From contig JAFXWC010000058.1 in assembly GCA_017534445.1 (NCBI GenBank), positions 1-64,000 on the forward strand: a stretch of 64,000 nt of DNA, in the 5' to 3' direction. Below, in pieces: positions 52,494 through 61,448 of this stretch. The position numbers were made by a program, and so were the translations under genes. A model generated the notes under the pieces. The model made no database searches. It saw only the letters and a list, made by a program, of their open reading frames with translations, and had not been told where the DNA came from. The first letter of the stretch is position 1; each line of letters opens with the position of its first letter. The DNA is from Treponema sp. GTDB taxonomy: Bacteria; Spirochaetota; Spirochaetia; Treponematales; Treponemataceae.

Positions 52494-55241
52494 TTACGGA
52501 GATGTGCTGTCGCTAAGGGAAACTGTTATCCAGACACGAGATCTGTCCCATGCATCTCCATTTGCATTTCCCGCACCATCGCGGTCTCCAGAATCAAAAC
52601 TTGGATTTGCTTTTAGTCCTTCTAGTGTTCTTGTCGTAGCATCGCAGTCTTTAAGGAATTTTCCCATATAGTTGTGCGTAACATAGTCATAAGCCTGATC
52701 TGCCCAGAAATAGAAAGTGCTATATTTTGAAGTTAACCATACATAGTTTGAAGCATCGGGTGTCCACCAATAATAATTTCGCGCGTGATCTCCATCGCCA
52801 TAACCGTTATCATCTCCATACGTAAGTGTAAAACTTCTTTCTTCTGGATATTCATTATCAGGATTGCCTGCCTGAAGGTGAAAAGTCTGCTGAGGGCATG
52901 GGCGTTGTTCTGGAGATACTCTGTACCATCCACGTAATTGCCCTGAAATCTGCACTTTTACAGGCTTAGTCTTTACGCAGACAAGCTTGGTTCCGCTTTC
53001 GGTTGCGCCGCCGCTTTTTGTAAAGGTTGTGGTAATTGAATGGTAGCCGTCATCTAAGGCCATGCCGTCTATGCTTCCCGAGATGGGGCTTCCGCCGTCA
53101 ATGGTGGTGGTGGTGGCAAGCCATGAGCCGTAAGGGTTTTCCAAGGACATTGTCAATTCATCGTAATTCATGTAGCTGTAGCGCACAACGTCATAGGTTT
53201 TTCCTTCGTGTGTAACTTGCTCAAGAGTGGTTCCGTAACTTCCGTTGTTAAAGCAGATTGGAGAAAAAAGCTTTCCGTCGGTTCCAACATAGAGCAGCTC
53301 CGAGTCTGCGGTGGCCCCTGTAGCCATGAATTTTGTGCGTTCAGAAGAAAGAAGGTCGTCCGTGTCTGCTTGCAGAACTTGGGTTCTTACGTGGTAAGGG
53401 TCTTGTGAAAGGGCAAGTTGAATTTTGTCTGCCGCGTTGTGGCGGCTAAGGGTACCTTCAATGTTTATTTTTGAACTTCCACCATCAAGCCAAATGTCAT
53501 TTTTGCCGTCACTGCCTGCCGGTATGTATGCGTCCTCAAGCAGGGTCATGCTTTCCTGTGCATGAATGCCGCTTCCTAGCAGGCCGTTTTCGTTGCAGTT
53601 GCAGCTTACTTTTCCACCTGCAATTTTTGTTCCATTATCCCTGTTGTCTATTCCGCCGCCGTAGCGTTCAGCATAGTTAAAGCCTATTCCGCCGTCAAAA
53701 TCTGGGTCAATGCTGCCTGCCGCAGTGTAACCGATTAGGACAGACGCTCCAGATGAAATGAAAATTCCGCCTCCGTCCTTGGCCTTGTTTCCGCCCTGGT
53801 CTGTTACGTTTTCAGCAGTGGGGGAGACATTTTTTTCTATGTTTCCAACTTCTGCACTTCCGCTCATGCAAAGGCTTCCTGCGCAAAAGATGCCTCCACC
53901 GCTTGTGGCAGCCGTATTTGCGTAGATTCTTCCTCCGCTAAAATTAAAGGTTGAGCTGGACTCTGTGTAAACACCTCCGCCCGAGCTAGTTACCGTGTTG
54001 CCGCATATTGAGCCGCTTTCCATGGTGAAGTTTCCGCCGCTTGCAACATAGACACCGCCGCCGAATGATGAGCTTCCGTTTTTTAGCGTAACGTTTTCTA
54101 TGCTTACATAGCTTCCTGCCCCTACGTTAAGAACCCGCCCTTTTTTGTTTGCGTCTATTGTGGCTCCGCTTCCGTCCCCTACAATTTTTAGGTAGTGGAT
54201 GCTGCTTGTTACGTCTATAAGGCTTCCGCCGGTAATGCTTTCTGGCAAGGCGGGGCATCCAGAGACGTGAAGTTCCCAAGGCTGGTCTTGGGCTATGGAT
54301 TCGCTTGTGTCGTCATAGGGGGCAACTTCATTTAGGCGGACCATGGCTTTTTGTATTGAGGCAAAGGGCCTTTCGGAGGTTCCTGTTCCGCTTGTGTCGC
54401 TGCCACTGCCGGACACATAGATTTTTCTGTAGACAAAAGTTTCCACGCAATCCTTTGTGATAAGAAAGTTCCTTTCGGGGGAAATGTGCGCTGAGTTTTT
54501 TGTCCAGGTGCTTGTTGTAAGGCCGGGGTATACCGCCACGTATTCGGTGCATTTGTAGAGGGGAACGGATTTTGTTGCATTTTCCTCGCTTGTGTAGAAG
54601 GAAAGGGTTAGCGCGTAGGTTCCTGCCGGGATGTTGCTTGCAGATATGTTGGGTAAGGTTGGGGTGCCTGTGATTGTACCGCTTGCAAGGCCCGGTATAT
54701 CTGATGTGTATTTGCAGCAGGTGATTCCAGTTTCGCTTGACCAGCCAATGCCAATTTCTATGTTGCCGCTTCCGCCTGCGGGGGAAAGTGGCAGGCTTGC
54801 CGTTACTTCCGGGCTTGTTTTGGAAAGGTTTATGGACTTTGAGGCGCTCTGCATGACCAAGTTGCCGCTGCCGTTTCTTGCGTATGCGGTTACAGTCCAT
54901 GTTCCTGCCGTTAGGTTTTCGAATGTGTAGGAATGTCCGTCTGGTGATGTTGTTGAAACTGTTGTGGAATTTTGCCTTGCCGTTACCGTATAGGTTAGGC
55001 CTGTAAAGATGCTGAGGTCCGGTATTGCGTTGCGAGAGCTTGTGTTTGGGCTTGTAATGACTTCGTTGGGGACTGCGCTTGCTTCTGCCATGCATATTGT
55101 TCCCCTAAGGGTGAATGTCTGTTCTGTATGCTGAGCCTCTGCTTTTGGTTCTGAAGGGGATGCTATGCCTGAGCAGGAAGATAGAGACAAAAGGACTATT
55201 GCCGCCATGGCGCATAGGAATGAGAGAAGCTTGTGCTGCAT
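52494..55241 (-). CDS. Surface lipoprotein with parallel beta-helix domain
   Basis: 915 aa. Lipoprotein signal MQHKLLSFLCAMAAIVLLSL with lipobox LSSC (Cys23). N-terminal Ser/Thr-rich Ig-like or carboxypeptidase-regulatory-like strands (YTFENLTAGTWTVTAYARNG); a right-handed beta-helix of the DUF1565/polymorphic-outer-membrane type (about 265-560) with short Gly-Gly-Gly-(I/V) repeats such as GGGVYVASGG, GGGVYTESSS, GGGIFCAGS and GGGIDNRD; then two further beta domains. Probably exposed at the cell surface; ligand unknown. GGAG eight bases before the ATG and a promoter upstream support the start. It makes long false frames on other strands. Confidence 0.75.
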   Translation of the reverse strand: MQHKLLSFLCAMAAIVLLSLSSCSGIASPSEPKAEAQHTEQTFTLRGTICMAEASAVPNEVITSPNTSSRNAIPDLSIFTGLTYTVTARQNSTTVSTTSPDGHSYTFENLTAGTWTVTAYARNGSGNLVMQSASKSINLSKTSPEVTASLPLSPAGGSGNIEIGIGWSSETGITCCKYTSDIPGLASGTITGTPTLPNISASNIPAGTYALTLSFYTSEENATKSVPLYKCTEYVAVYPGLTTSTWTKNSAHISPERNFLITKDCVETFVYRKIYVSGSGSDTSGTGTSERPFASIQKAMVRLNEVAPYDDTSESIAQDQPWELHVSGCPALPESITGGSLIDVTSSIHYLKIVGDGSGATIDANKKGRVLNVGAGSYVSIENVTLKNGSSSFGGGVYVASGGNFTMESGSICGNTVTSSGGGVYTESSSTFNFSGGRIYANTAATSGGGIFCAGSLCMSGSAEVGNIEKNVSPTAENVTDQGGNKAKDGGGIFISSGASVLIGYTAAGSIDPDFDGGIGFNYAERYGGGIDNRDNGTKIAGGKVSCNCNENGLLGSGIHAQESMTLLEDAYIPAGSDGKNDIWLDGGSSKINIEGTLSRHNAADKIQLALSQDPYHVRTQVLQADTDDLLSSERTKFMATGATADSELLYVGTDGKLFSPICFNNGSYGTTLEQVTHEGKTYDVVRYSYMNYDELTMSLENPYGSWLATTTTIDGGSPISGSIDGMALDDGYHSITTTFTKSGGATESGTKLVCVKTKPVKVQISGQLRGWYRVSPEQRPCPQQTFHLQAGNPDNEYPEERSFTLTYGDDNGYGDGDHARNYYWWTPDASNYVWLTSKYSTFYFWADQAYDYVTHNYMGKFLKDCDATTRTLEGLKANPSFDSGDRDGAGNANGDAWDRSRVWITVSLSDSTSP

Positions 55242-55288
55242 GAAGAAAACTCCGTTGTTTTAGTTTTAACGAACCCTATCCTAGGTAT

Positions 55289-55317
55289 ATTTTACGGTAT
55301 TTTGTAGAAAAAGACAA
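55289..55317 (-). promoter_or_regulatory. Sigma-70 promoter of the beta-helix lipoprotein
   Basis: Minus strand: -35 TTGTCT (55317-55312), 17-bp spacer, -10 TAAAAT (55294-55289). Gives a leader of about 40 nt with GGAG eight bases before ATG 55241. Confidence 0.5.
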
Positions 55318-55322
55318 TAGAC

Positions 55323-55470
55323 GGAAATCAGTTTTGTGTTCCGCTCCCAGGCAAATACGGCAGAAAACCCGCGGTGTCGCGGAATAGGAAATTAAACTCA
55401 CTGCGTTCGTTCCGCTCCAATGCGAGTTTTCTGCCGTATTTGCCTTCCGCTGCACACAAAACTGATTTCC
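55323..55470. repeat. 148-bp interrupted inverted repeat between divergent genes
   Basis: Two perfectly complementary blocks on each side: GGAAATCAGTTTTGTG (55323-55338) with 55455-55470, and the 19-bp block 55350-55368 with 55426-55444. A 10-11-nt mismatched bubble separates the blocks, and the loop is about 57 nt. The structure can form one long hairpin or cruciform. It sits between the divergent lipoprotein and RNB-domain genes. The rest of this 338-bp gap holds only the two promoters. Confidence 0.8.
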
Positions 55471-55544
55471 TGCATTGATTTGTATAAGAAAATATGGGAG
55501 GGATGGCGAGAAACCTACGCGGGATTGTAAGGGCGGTTTTATAT

Positions 55545-55573
55545 TTGCACTAAAGTCTTTTTTTTGGTATAGT
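55545..55573 (+). promoter_or_regulatory. Sigma-70 promoter of the RNB gene, predicted leaderless
   Basis: -35 TTGCAC (55545-55550), 17-bp spacer, -10 TATAGT (55568-55573), then six bases to ATG 55580, which is the predicted +1. This also argues for ATG 55580 against the longer frame from 55475. Confidence 0.65.
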
Positions 55574-55579
55574 TGCCGT

Positions 55580-57535
55580 ATGGTTAAAGCAAATTCCCTG
55601 GTTTTGTATAAAAATACGGTTGCGATTGTTCTTTCGGAGGACAAGGGCAAGTTTTCCATTAAGTACCGTTCACTTCCGGCTACTGCGACAAAACCTGCCC
55701 AGTTTGCGGAGCAGAGCGTTAGGGCTAAGGATTTTATTCTTTTGCACGAGGGGCCTGCCTCTTTGGAGAAGGCTCTGGACCTTGCCGACCGGGACGCTTG
55801 CAGGGAAGAGGATTTGTATGATACGGAAAGTTCCAATCCTCTTGCCGCCCAGATTAAGGAGTGCTGGGAACTTTTGTCTGCCGATGATGAGACTGCCCAG
55901 GCTCCCATGCCGCTTGACGAGCTTTGTTCGCTTTTCCACGGGACTTTTGATGCGGACGAGGCCTACTGCCTTTACCTTTCGCTAAAGAACACGGTCTATT
56001 TTTCCCAGCTTTTGAAGGAGCAGCTTAACGGAAAGCTTGTTTTTCTTCCGCGCTCAAAGGAAGAGATTGATTCTATGGTCAAGAAGGCCATGCTTAAGGG
56101 AAAGGAGGCTGAGCTTAGGGAGGAATTCCTTGGCCGCCTAAAAGCCAGAAAGCTTGAACTTCCTCAGGACGGAATTTACATGGGGGACGTTGAAGCTCTT
56201 GCTCTTGGTAAGACGGACAAAAGCCGCACTTTGCACGATGCCCATATAAAGGAAACCCCCGAAAGCGCACACAAGGTTCTTCTGGAGACAGGCATTTGGG
56301 ACATTACCAGAAATCCCTATCCCCTGCGCTGGGGGCTTAGCATGCAGTCCGCTACGGAAGGGCTTTCTTCTCCGCCAAAGGATGAGGAGCGCGTAAGGGT
56401 GGGCGGTATTGCCTGGGCAATAGACAGCGAGTGGTCTGCCGACCCTGATGATGCGGTGGCATACGATGGGGAGTATCTTTGGATTCACATTGCAGACCCT
56501 GCAAGTACGGTTATGCCCGACTCTTCAATAGACAAGTCTGCCCGCGCAAGGGGTTCTACGCTTTACATACCGGAGGGGGCTTCGCGTATGCTTTGTGAGG
56601 ATTCTCTTTCCGACTATGCGCTGGGGCTTAACGAGATTAGCTTTGCCCTTTCCTTTAGGCTAAAGATAAATAAGGAAGATGCTACTATAGAAGAGTGCTC
56701 GGTTCTTAAGACTGTTGTGGACGTAAAGAGGCTTACCTACAAGGCGGCTGATGAGCAGTGCGAAAGTCCAGAACTTAAGCCTTTGTTTGATATTGCATGG
56801 GCTAATATAGAGAAGAGAAAAAAATCCGGTTCAGTTCAGATAGACATTCCTGAGGTTCACATAAATGTGGATCCGGAGACAAAGAAGGTGGAGATCCTTC
56901 CGGACACGCATTACAGGAGCCAGGACATGATCCGCGAGATGATGCTTCTTGCGGGAGAGGGGGCTGCACGCTTTGCATTCAAGAACAAAATTCCATTTCC
57001 TTTTGTTAGCCAGGACGCACCCGCTATGCCAGCCCCGGAGGAGATTCCGTCTGGTCTTGCAGGGCAGTTCAGGATCCGCCGCTGCATGAGGAGGCGGTCT
57101 GTTGGCGTAACCCCTTCAATGCACTGTGGACTGGGCCTTGCAATGTACAGCCAGGTAACAAGCCCGCTTCGCCGCTACGGAGACTTGATTGGCCACGAGC
57201 AGCTTAGGGCTTTTTTGGACGGTCGGGAGCTTTTGGACAAGGACACAATGCTGATGCGTGTTAGCGAAGGTGATGCCGCTTCTGTTGCCGCCCACAAGGC
57301 TGAGCGAAAGAGCAACATGCACTGGACGCTTGTCTATCTTTTGCAGAACCCGGACTGGGTTGGGGAGGCTGTTTGCGTGGACCTTGGCGGAAAGCAGCCC
57401 CAGTGGTTCATTCCGTCGCTTGGACTTGAGACCTACATGACGCCCAATAATCCTGTTGAGCTTAACGGTGTGCTTAGGATAAAGCCTTCCAAGATAAACC
57501 TTAGCGAGCTTACGGTGGATTTTGTGGAGGCCTAG
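55580..57535 (+). CDS. RNB-domain (RNase II/R-like) exoribonuclease
   Basis: 651 aa. The RNB catalytic signature is intact: WSADPDDAVAY with Asp288, Asp290 and Asp291 for Mg binding, IHIADPASTV, and SPLRRYGDLIGHEQL with the catalytic Arg region. N-terminal 250 residues are a poorly conserved spirochaete-type region in place of the usual cold-shock domains; the C-terminal S1-like part is short. Degrades RNA 3' to 5'. The longer frame starting at 55475 crosses the promoter and inverted repeat and is rejected. Confidence 0.85.
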   Translation: MVKANSLVLYKNTVAIVLSEDKGKFSIKYRSLPATATKPAQFAEQSVRAKDFILLHEGPASLEKALDLADRDACREEDLYDTESSNPLAAQIKECWELLSADDETAQAPMPLDELCSLFHGTFDADEAYCLYLSLKNTVYFSQLLKEQLNGKLVFLPRSKEEIDSMVKKAMLKGKEAELREEFLGRLKARKLELPQDGIYMGDVEALALGKTDKSRTLHDAHIKETPESAHKVLLETGIWDITRNPYPLRWGLSMQSATEGLSSPPKDEERVRVGGIAWAIDSEWSADPDDAVAYDGEYLWIHIADPASTVMPDSSIDKSARARGSTLYIPEGASRMLCEDSLSDYALGLNEISFALSFRLKINKEDATIEECSVLKTVVDVKRLTYKAADEQCESPELKPLFDIAWANIEKRKKSGSVQIDIPEVHINVDPETKKVEILPDTHYRSQDMIREMMLLAGEGAARFAFKNKIPFPFVSQDAPAMPAPEEIPSGLAGQFRIRRCMRRRSVGVTPSMHCGLGLAMYSQVTSPLRRYGDLIGHEQLRAFLDGRELLDKDTMLMRVSEGDAASVAAHKAERKSNMHWTLVYLLQNPDWVGEAVCVDLGGKQPQWFIPSLGLETYMTPNNPVELNGVLRIKPSKINLSELTVDFVEA

Positions 57536-57537
57536 TG

Positions 57538-57566
57538 TTGAACTAAAGCTGGCATTTTGCTATTAT
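57538..57566 (+). promoter_or_regulatory. Sigma-70 promoter of lysC, predicted leaderless
   Basis: -35 TTGAAC (57538-57543) begins 2 nt after the RNB stop; 17-bp spacer; -10 TATTAT (57561-57566); seven bases to ATG 57574. With no leader there is no room for a lysine riboswitch. Confidence 0.6.
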
Positions 57567-57573
57567 AGCACAC

Positions 57574-58899
57574 ATGATAGTAATGAAGTTTGGCGGCTCT
57601 TCGGTCGCAAATGCAGAAAGAATAAGGCACGTTGCCTCCATAATCCAGGCATATAAAGAACAGCGTCCCGTTGTTGTACTTAGCGCAATGGGAGACACCA
57701 CAGACTACCTTCTTGACGCGGCAGACATGGCCGTAAAGGGTACCGTTGACATTGCTCAGGTTGAAAAGCTCCACTTTGACACAGCCACGGAGCTTGGCGT
57801 TGAAGTTCCTGCAATCAAGGAACTTTTGAATGAGCTGCACACTCTTCTTACAGGCATTTCCATGCTCCGCGAGCTTACCAAGCGCACCCGCGACTACCTT
57901 GTCTCTTTTGGCGAGAGAATGTCCGTCCGCATGATGGCGGCATATCTTAAGAAGGAGGGGACTCCCGCCACTTTCTACGATGCATGGGATGTTGGCATGG
58001 TCAGCGATTCAAACTACATGTCTGCAGAGCTTTTGGACGAGGTTTGGCAGAACATTCCAAAGCACCTTTCTGCTTACAAAGATGGCAATTCTTCCGAGAT
58101 TCCGATTGTAACCGGATTCATTGCAAAGGACAAGCACGGCATTATAACGACTCTTGGACGCGGAGGAAGCGACCTTAGCGCAACTATGATTGGCGCCGCA
58201 ATGAATGCAGATGAAATCCAGACTTGGAAGGATGTTGACGGTATTCTTACGGCAGACCCGCGCGTGGTAAAAGAGGCTCACCCAATAAGCGAAGTTACTT
58301 ATGAAGAGGCACAGGAGCTTGCCATGTTCGGAAGCCAGGTCCTTCATCCCCGCAGCATGATTCCATGCAGAAAGTCCGGGACAAAGGTACGCGTAAAGAA
58401 CAGCTACAACATAAAGAGCCCCGGTACCCTTATCGTGGAAAAGCATTCAGGTGCAACGCCGCCTGTTACAGCTATTACGAGCGTAAAGAACGTTAACCTT
58501 ATAGACATCCAGTCAAGCCACATGTTTGGCGCATCAGGATTCCTTGCCCACATATTCAACCAGTTCCTTAAGTGGAACATAAGCGTGGACGTAATTGCTA
58601 CATCCGAGGTTTCCGTGAGCCTTACGGTTAGCGGAAAGACAGAGCTTGACGGCCTTGTAGAAGATTTGAGCCGGGCTGGGGAAGTGCATGTAAAGAAGGA
58701 CAAGGCCATTGTTACGGTAATCTGTGACGCGGCACATTCAAGTTCTCTTCTTGCAAAGGCTTTTGCTTCCCTTGCAAAGGAAGACATTAACGTTCAGATG
58801 ATAAGCCAGGGTGCAAGCAAGGTTAACATTTCCTTCCTTGTGGACACCAACCAGGCGGACAAGACCGTATGCATTTTGCACAAGGCTTTTTTTAACTAG
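57574..58899 (+). CDS. lysC: Aspartate kinase
   Basis: Phosphorylates L-aspartate, the first step toward lysine/diaminopimelate, threonine and methionine. 441 aa, monofunctional. Seen: N-terminal MKFGGSSVANAERIRHVASI, catalytic GRGGSDLSATMIGAAM, FGSQVLHPRSMIP, and two C-terminal ACT domains (about 300-440) that would bind the feedback amino acid. Next to dapB, so the pair feeds diaminopimelate or lysine synthesis for peptidoglycan. Confidence 0.95.
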   Translation: MIVMKFGGSSVANAERIRHVASIIQAYKEQRPVVVLSAMGDTTDYLLDAADMAVKGTVDIAQVEKLHFDTATELGVEVPAIKELLNELHTLLTGISMLRELTKRTRDYLVSFGERMSVRMMAAYLKKEGTPATFYDAWDVGMVSDSNYMSAELLDEVWQNIPKHLSAYKDGNSSEIPIVTGFIAKDKHGIITTLGRGGSDLSATMIGAAMNADEIQTWKDVDGILTADPRVVKEAHPISEVTYEEAQELAMFGSQVLHPRSMIPCRKSGTKVRVKNSYNIKSPGTLIVEKHSGATPPVTAITSVKNVNLIDIQSSHMFGASGFLAHIFNQFLKWNISVDVIATSEVSVSLTVSGKTELDGLVEDLSRAGEVHVKKDKAIVTVICDAAHSSSLLAKAFASLAKEDINVQMISQGASKVNISFLVDTNQADKTVCILHKAFFN

Positions 58900-58961
58900 T
58901 GCGGTTTGGCGGATTTAATCCGGATTTACTTATTAAAGCGAAAACTTTTTGAGGTGTATAT

Positions 58962-59753
58962 ATGAAGATTGCGTTTGTTGGTTACGGAAAGATGGGGCAC
59001 ATGCTTGAAAGCACAGCCATTGCGCTTGGACACGAGTCTGCCGTTACGGTGGATGTTTTTGCAAAGGACGCAAAGGTTCTTGTTCCAGAAGGAGACGCGG
59101 ATGCCCTTGCCCGTGCAGTAAAGGAAAGCGGTGCTGAAGGCATTATAGAGTTTACCCACCCCAGTGCCGTAATGACAAACATAAAGGCCCTTTTGCCATT
59201 GCAGCTTCCACTTGTGGTTGGAACTACAGGTTGGAACGACAAGGTTGATGAAGTTGCAGCCCTTGCCGCAAAGTGCGGTGGAAGTCTCATGCACTCTGCA
59301 AACTTTTCCATAGGCGTTAATATGTTCTACCGCATCGTGGAGGAGGCAGCCCGGCTTGTAAGCAATTTTGAGGAATACGATGTGGCGGTATGGGAGATGC
59401 ACCACAACCAGAAGGCAGACTCTCCATCTGGAACAGCATTGGACATTGCCCGCCGCGTATTGGCAGGAAACAGCCGCAAGACGGAAATTGTTACGGACGA
59501 ATTCAAGCAGAGGCCCCAGCCCCAGCAGCTCCACGTCTCTAGCACAAGGTGCGGCACTGTTCCCGGAACGCACAAAGTCTTCTTTGACAGCGTTGCGGAC
59601 ACAATAGAGCTTACCCATACGGCAAGAAGCAGGCAGGGGTTTGCAAGCGGAGCAGTTCATGCCCTTGAAAACCTTAAGAAGCTTACAGAAGAAGGAAAGC
59701 TTGCCAAGGGAAAAATCTACGGAATGAGCGACGTCTTCCCGGGTATGTTCTAG
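58962..59753 (+). CDS. dapB: 4-hydroxy-tetrahydrodipicolinate reductase
   Basis: Reduces HTPA with NAD(P)H in diaminopimelate/lysine synthesis. 263 aa. Seen: Rossmann GYGKMGHMLESTA (N-terminal), VGTTGW, the catalytic EMHHNQKADSPSGTAL block (usual E-x-H-H-x-x-K-x-D-x-P-S-G-T) and a C-terminal HTARSRQGFASGAV. Preceded by TGAGG about 8 nt upstream; 62 nt after lysC. Followed after 2 nt by the HD-GYP gene. Confidence 0.95.
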   Translation: MKIAFVGYGKMGHMLESTAIALGHESAVTVDVFAKDAKVLVPEGDADALARAVKESGAEGIIEFTHPSAVMTNIKALLPLQLPLVVGTTGWNDKVDEVAALAAKCGGSLMHSANFSIGVNMFYRIVEEAARLVSNFEEYDVAVWEMHHNQKADSPSGTALDIARRVLAGNSRKTEIVTDEFKQRPQPQQLHVSSTRCGTVPGTHKVFFDSVADTIELTHTARSRQGFASGAVHALENLKKLTEEGKLAKGKIYGMSDVFPGMF

Positions 59754-59755
59754 GT

Positions 59756-61435
59756 ATGAAAAGAAAAGTCGCAGGCTCGGACGTTCAGACAGCAATCAGC
59801 GGACGCGGCGGAAGCATTTTGAATTCGGAAGCAGACTCTGCGTTTGACACAGGCATGTTGAATCTTGCCGACGTTACGGAAGAATTCAGCATGGATGAGC
59901 TTGACCGGTGGACCACACTGGTAGGGCTTGTCCAGTCAGTCATATCCTTTATAGAAAAATTCATTCCCGGCTTTACGGCACACATATTCTATCACTATGA
60001 CGAAAGCCGCGAATACAGGGAAATAGACAGGGAAGGTGTTTCCACAATTCCAGAGGATTCCATCTTTATAGGATGCCTTTCAATGGTCAGCGAAACTATT
60101 CCTCTGGCACAATTCTTTAGCGACTACGGAATTGACGATCCAATCATAAGCCATTTCCTGCAGAATGTTTACAAGGGCGAATACATAGTTCCCATAGTGC
60201 ACAGCTTTGAGCTGCTTGCCTTTATAATTGTTGGGCGCAGCGATGAATTCTTTGCAGATGCAGATTCATCCCTTGCCCCTTCTGATGTTGACTTCTTGAA
60301 CAAGCTTGCCTCAAGAATGCGGGTGAACATGTACGCGGCATCCGTTTCCGACAGGCGTCAGAGGGAACTTTTGAACATGACACAGTTTCCCCTTGCCCTG
60401 CAGAAGCATACGTCGCTTAAGGAAGTGTTCGCAAACCTTTTGAACGACTTGCGCCCGCAGATTGAATTTGACGCGGGTGTCTGCTATGCCTACGACCAGG
60501 AGACGGGAATGCTTGTTCCTTTTGCAAAGAAGGGCATTCCAGGCCGTGTTGCCAAGCTTAAGGTTGGAAGCGGAATTTCGGGGCAGGTTTTTGACGCAAA
60601 GCGCAGCATCTTTGTTCCGTCCAGAAAGGAGCATCCCTTCTATTCACTTGTTGAAAAAGAGACTTTTATAGACGGTTCCTTTATTTCCGTACCGCTTGGA
60701 AACGACAAGACCAAAATAGGTGTCATAACACTTTGCCGCCACGAGGGCAACCCCAAGTCTTTCGGCGTAGAGCACCGCTACATGCTGGAGATTGCCTCAT
60801 CATTCATAGCAAGCGACATAACAAGCCGCCAGCTTTACCAGAAACTAGATGAATCAAGCTTTGCAGTTGTAAAGTCTTTAACGTGTGCGCTGGAAGCAAA
60901 GGACAAGTATACGGAAGGCCACTCTGACCGCGTAAAGGAATACTCGCTAAACATAGCAAAGCGTCTTGGCTATACGGAAGAACAGATTCACCAGATACGC
61001 TACGGTGCAATGCTTCACGACATAGGAAAGATTGGCATAGGGGACGACATCTTAAACAAGAGGACCCGCCTTAGCGACGAGGAATACAAGAAGATTAAGC
61101 AGCATACGGAGATAGGCTACCACATCCTTGACAACAATTCCTTCTTTGATGACGTAAAGGATTTTGTGCGCTACCATCACGAGACGCTAAAGGGTACAGG
61201 CTATTACGGAAAGAAGCTTGGCGAATATCCAGAGGGAGCCATGGTCGTAAGCTGTGCAGACATTTTTGACGCGCTAACATCAGAACGCCCCTACCGCAAG
61301 CCTTTGCCCATAGAAGAGGCCCTTAGCGAACTTAAGAAACTCGTAGGGCTTAATTTCCCTGACTATGTTTACAAGGCCTTTGAGGAATATGTCCGTTCGG
61401 AAGAATTTAAGAAGTATTACGAGTCTTTAAAATAG
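59756..61435 (+). CDS. GAF/HD-GYP-type phosphohydrolase
   Basis: 559 aa, soluble. N-terminal region of unknown fold with two GAF-like segments (about 60-190 and 215-365: FANLLNDLRPQIEFDAGVCY), then an HD-GYP domain (375-555): EGHSDRVKEYSLNIAKRLGY, MLHDIGKIGIGDDIL with His421-Asp422, HHETLKGTGYYGKKLGEYPE and DIFDALTSERPYRKPL. The motif that names the family reads GYY instead of GYP, while all metal-binding His/Asp residues remain. Likely a c-di-GMP phosphodiesterase controlled by a GAF ligand. 2 nt after dapB, 13 nt before coaX. Confidence 0.87.
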   Translation: MKRKVAGSDVQTAISGRGGSILNSEADSAFDTGMLNLADVTEEFSMDELDRWTTLVGLVQSVISFIEKFIPGFTAHIFYHYDESREYREIDREGVSTIPEDSIFIGCLSMVSETIPLAQFFSDYGIDDPIISHFLQNVYKGEYIVPIVHSFELLAFIIVGRSDEFFADADSSLAPSDVDFLNKLASRMRVNMYAASVSDRRQRELLNMTQFPLALQKHTSLKEVFANLLNDLRPQIEFDAGVCYAYDQETGMLVPFAKKGIPGRVAKLKVGSGISGQVFDAKRSIFVPSRKEHPFYSLVEKETFIDGSFISVPLGNDKTKIGVITLCRHEGNPKSFGVEHRYMLEIASSFIASDITSRQLYQKLDESSFAVVKSLTCALEAKDKYTEGHSDRVKEYSLNIAKRLGYTEEQIHQIRYGAMLHDIGKIGIGDDILNKRTRLSDEEYKKIKQHTEIGYHILDNNSFFDDVKDFVRYHHETLKGTGYYGKKLGEYPEGAMVVSCADIFDALTSERPYRKPLPIEEALSELKKLVGLNFPDYVYKAFEEYVRSEEFKKYYESLK

Positions 61436-61448
61436 TGGAGGAAGGTGA

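Noticed and set aside
54328..55095. 255-aa open frame on the same strand inside the beta-helix lipoprotein
   Set aside because: Shifted-frame shadow, very basic and repetitive; the lipoprotein frame has a signal peptide, lipobox, promoter and Shine-Dalgarno.
6171..55470. CRISPR array
   Set aside because: No tandem direct repeats with regular spacers and no cas genes; repeats are single, dispersed and differ in sequence.
55475..55579. N-terminal extension of the RNB RNase
   Set aside because: Passes through its own promoter; ATG 55580 is the predicted +1.
57536..57573. Lysine riboswitch before lysC
   Set aside because: Only 38 bases separate the RNB stop from the lysC ATG, filled by the promoter.
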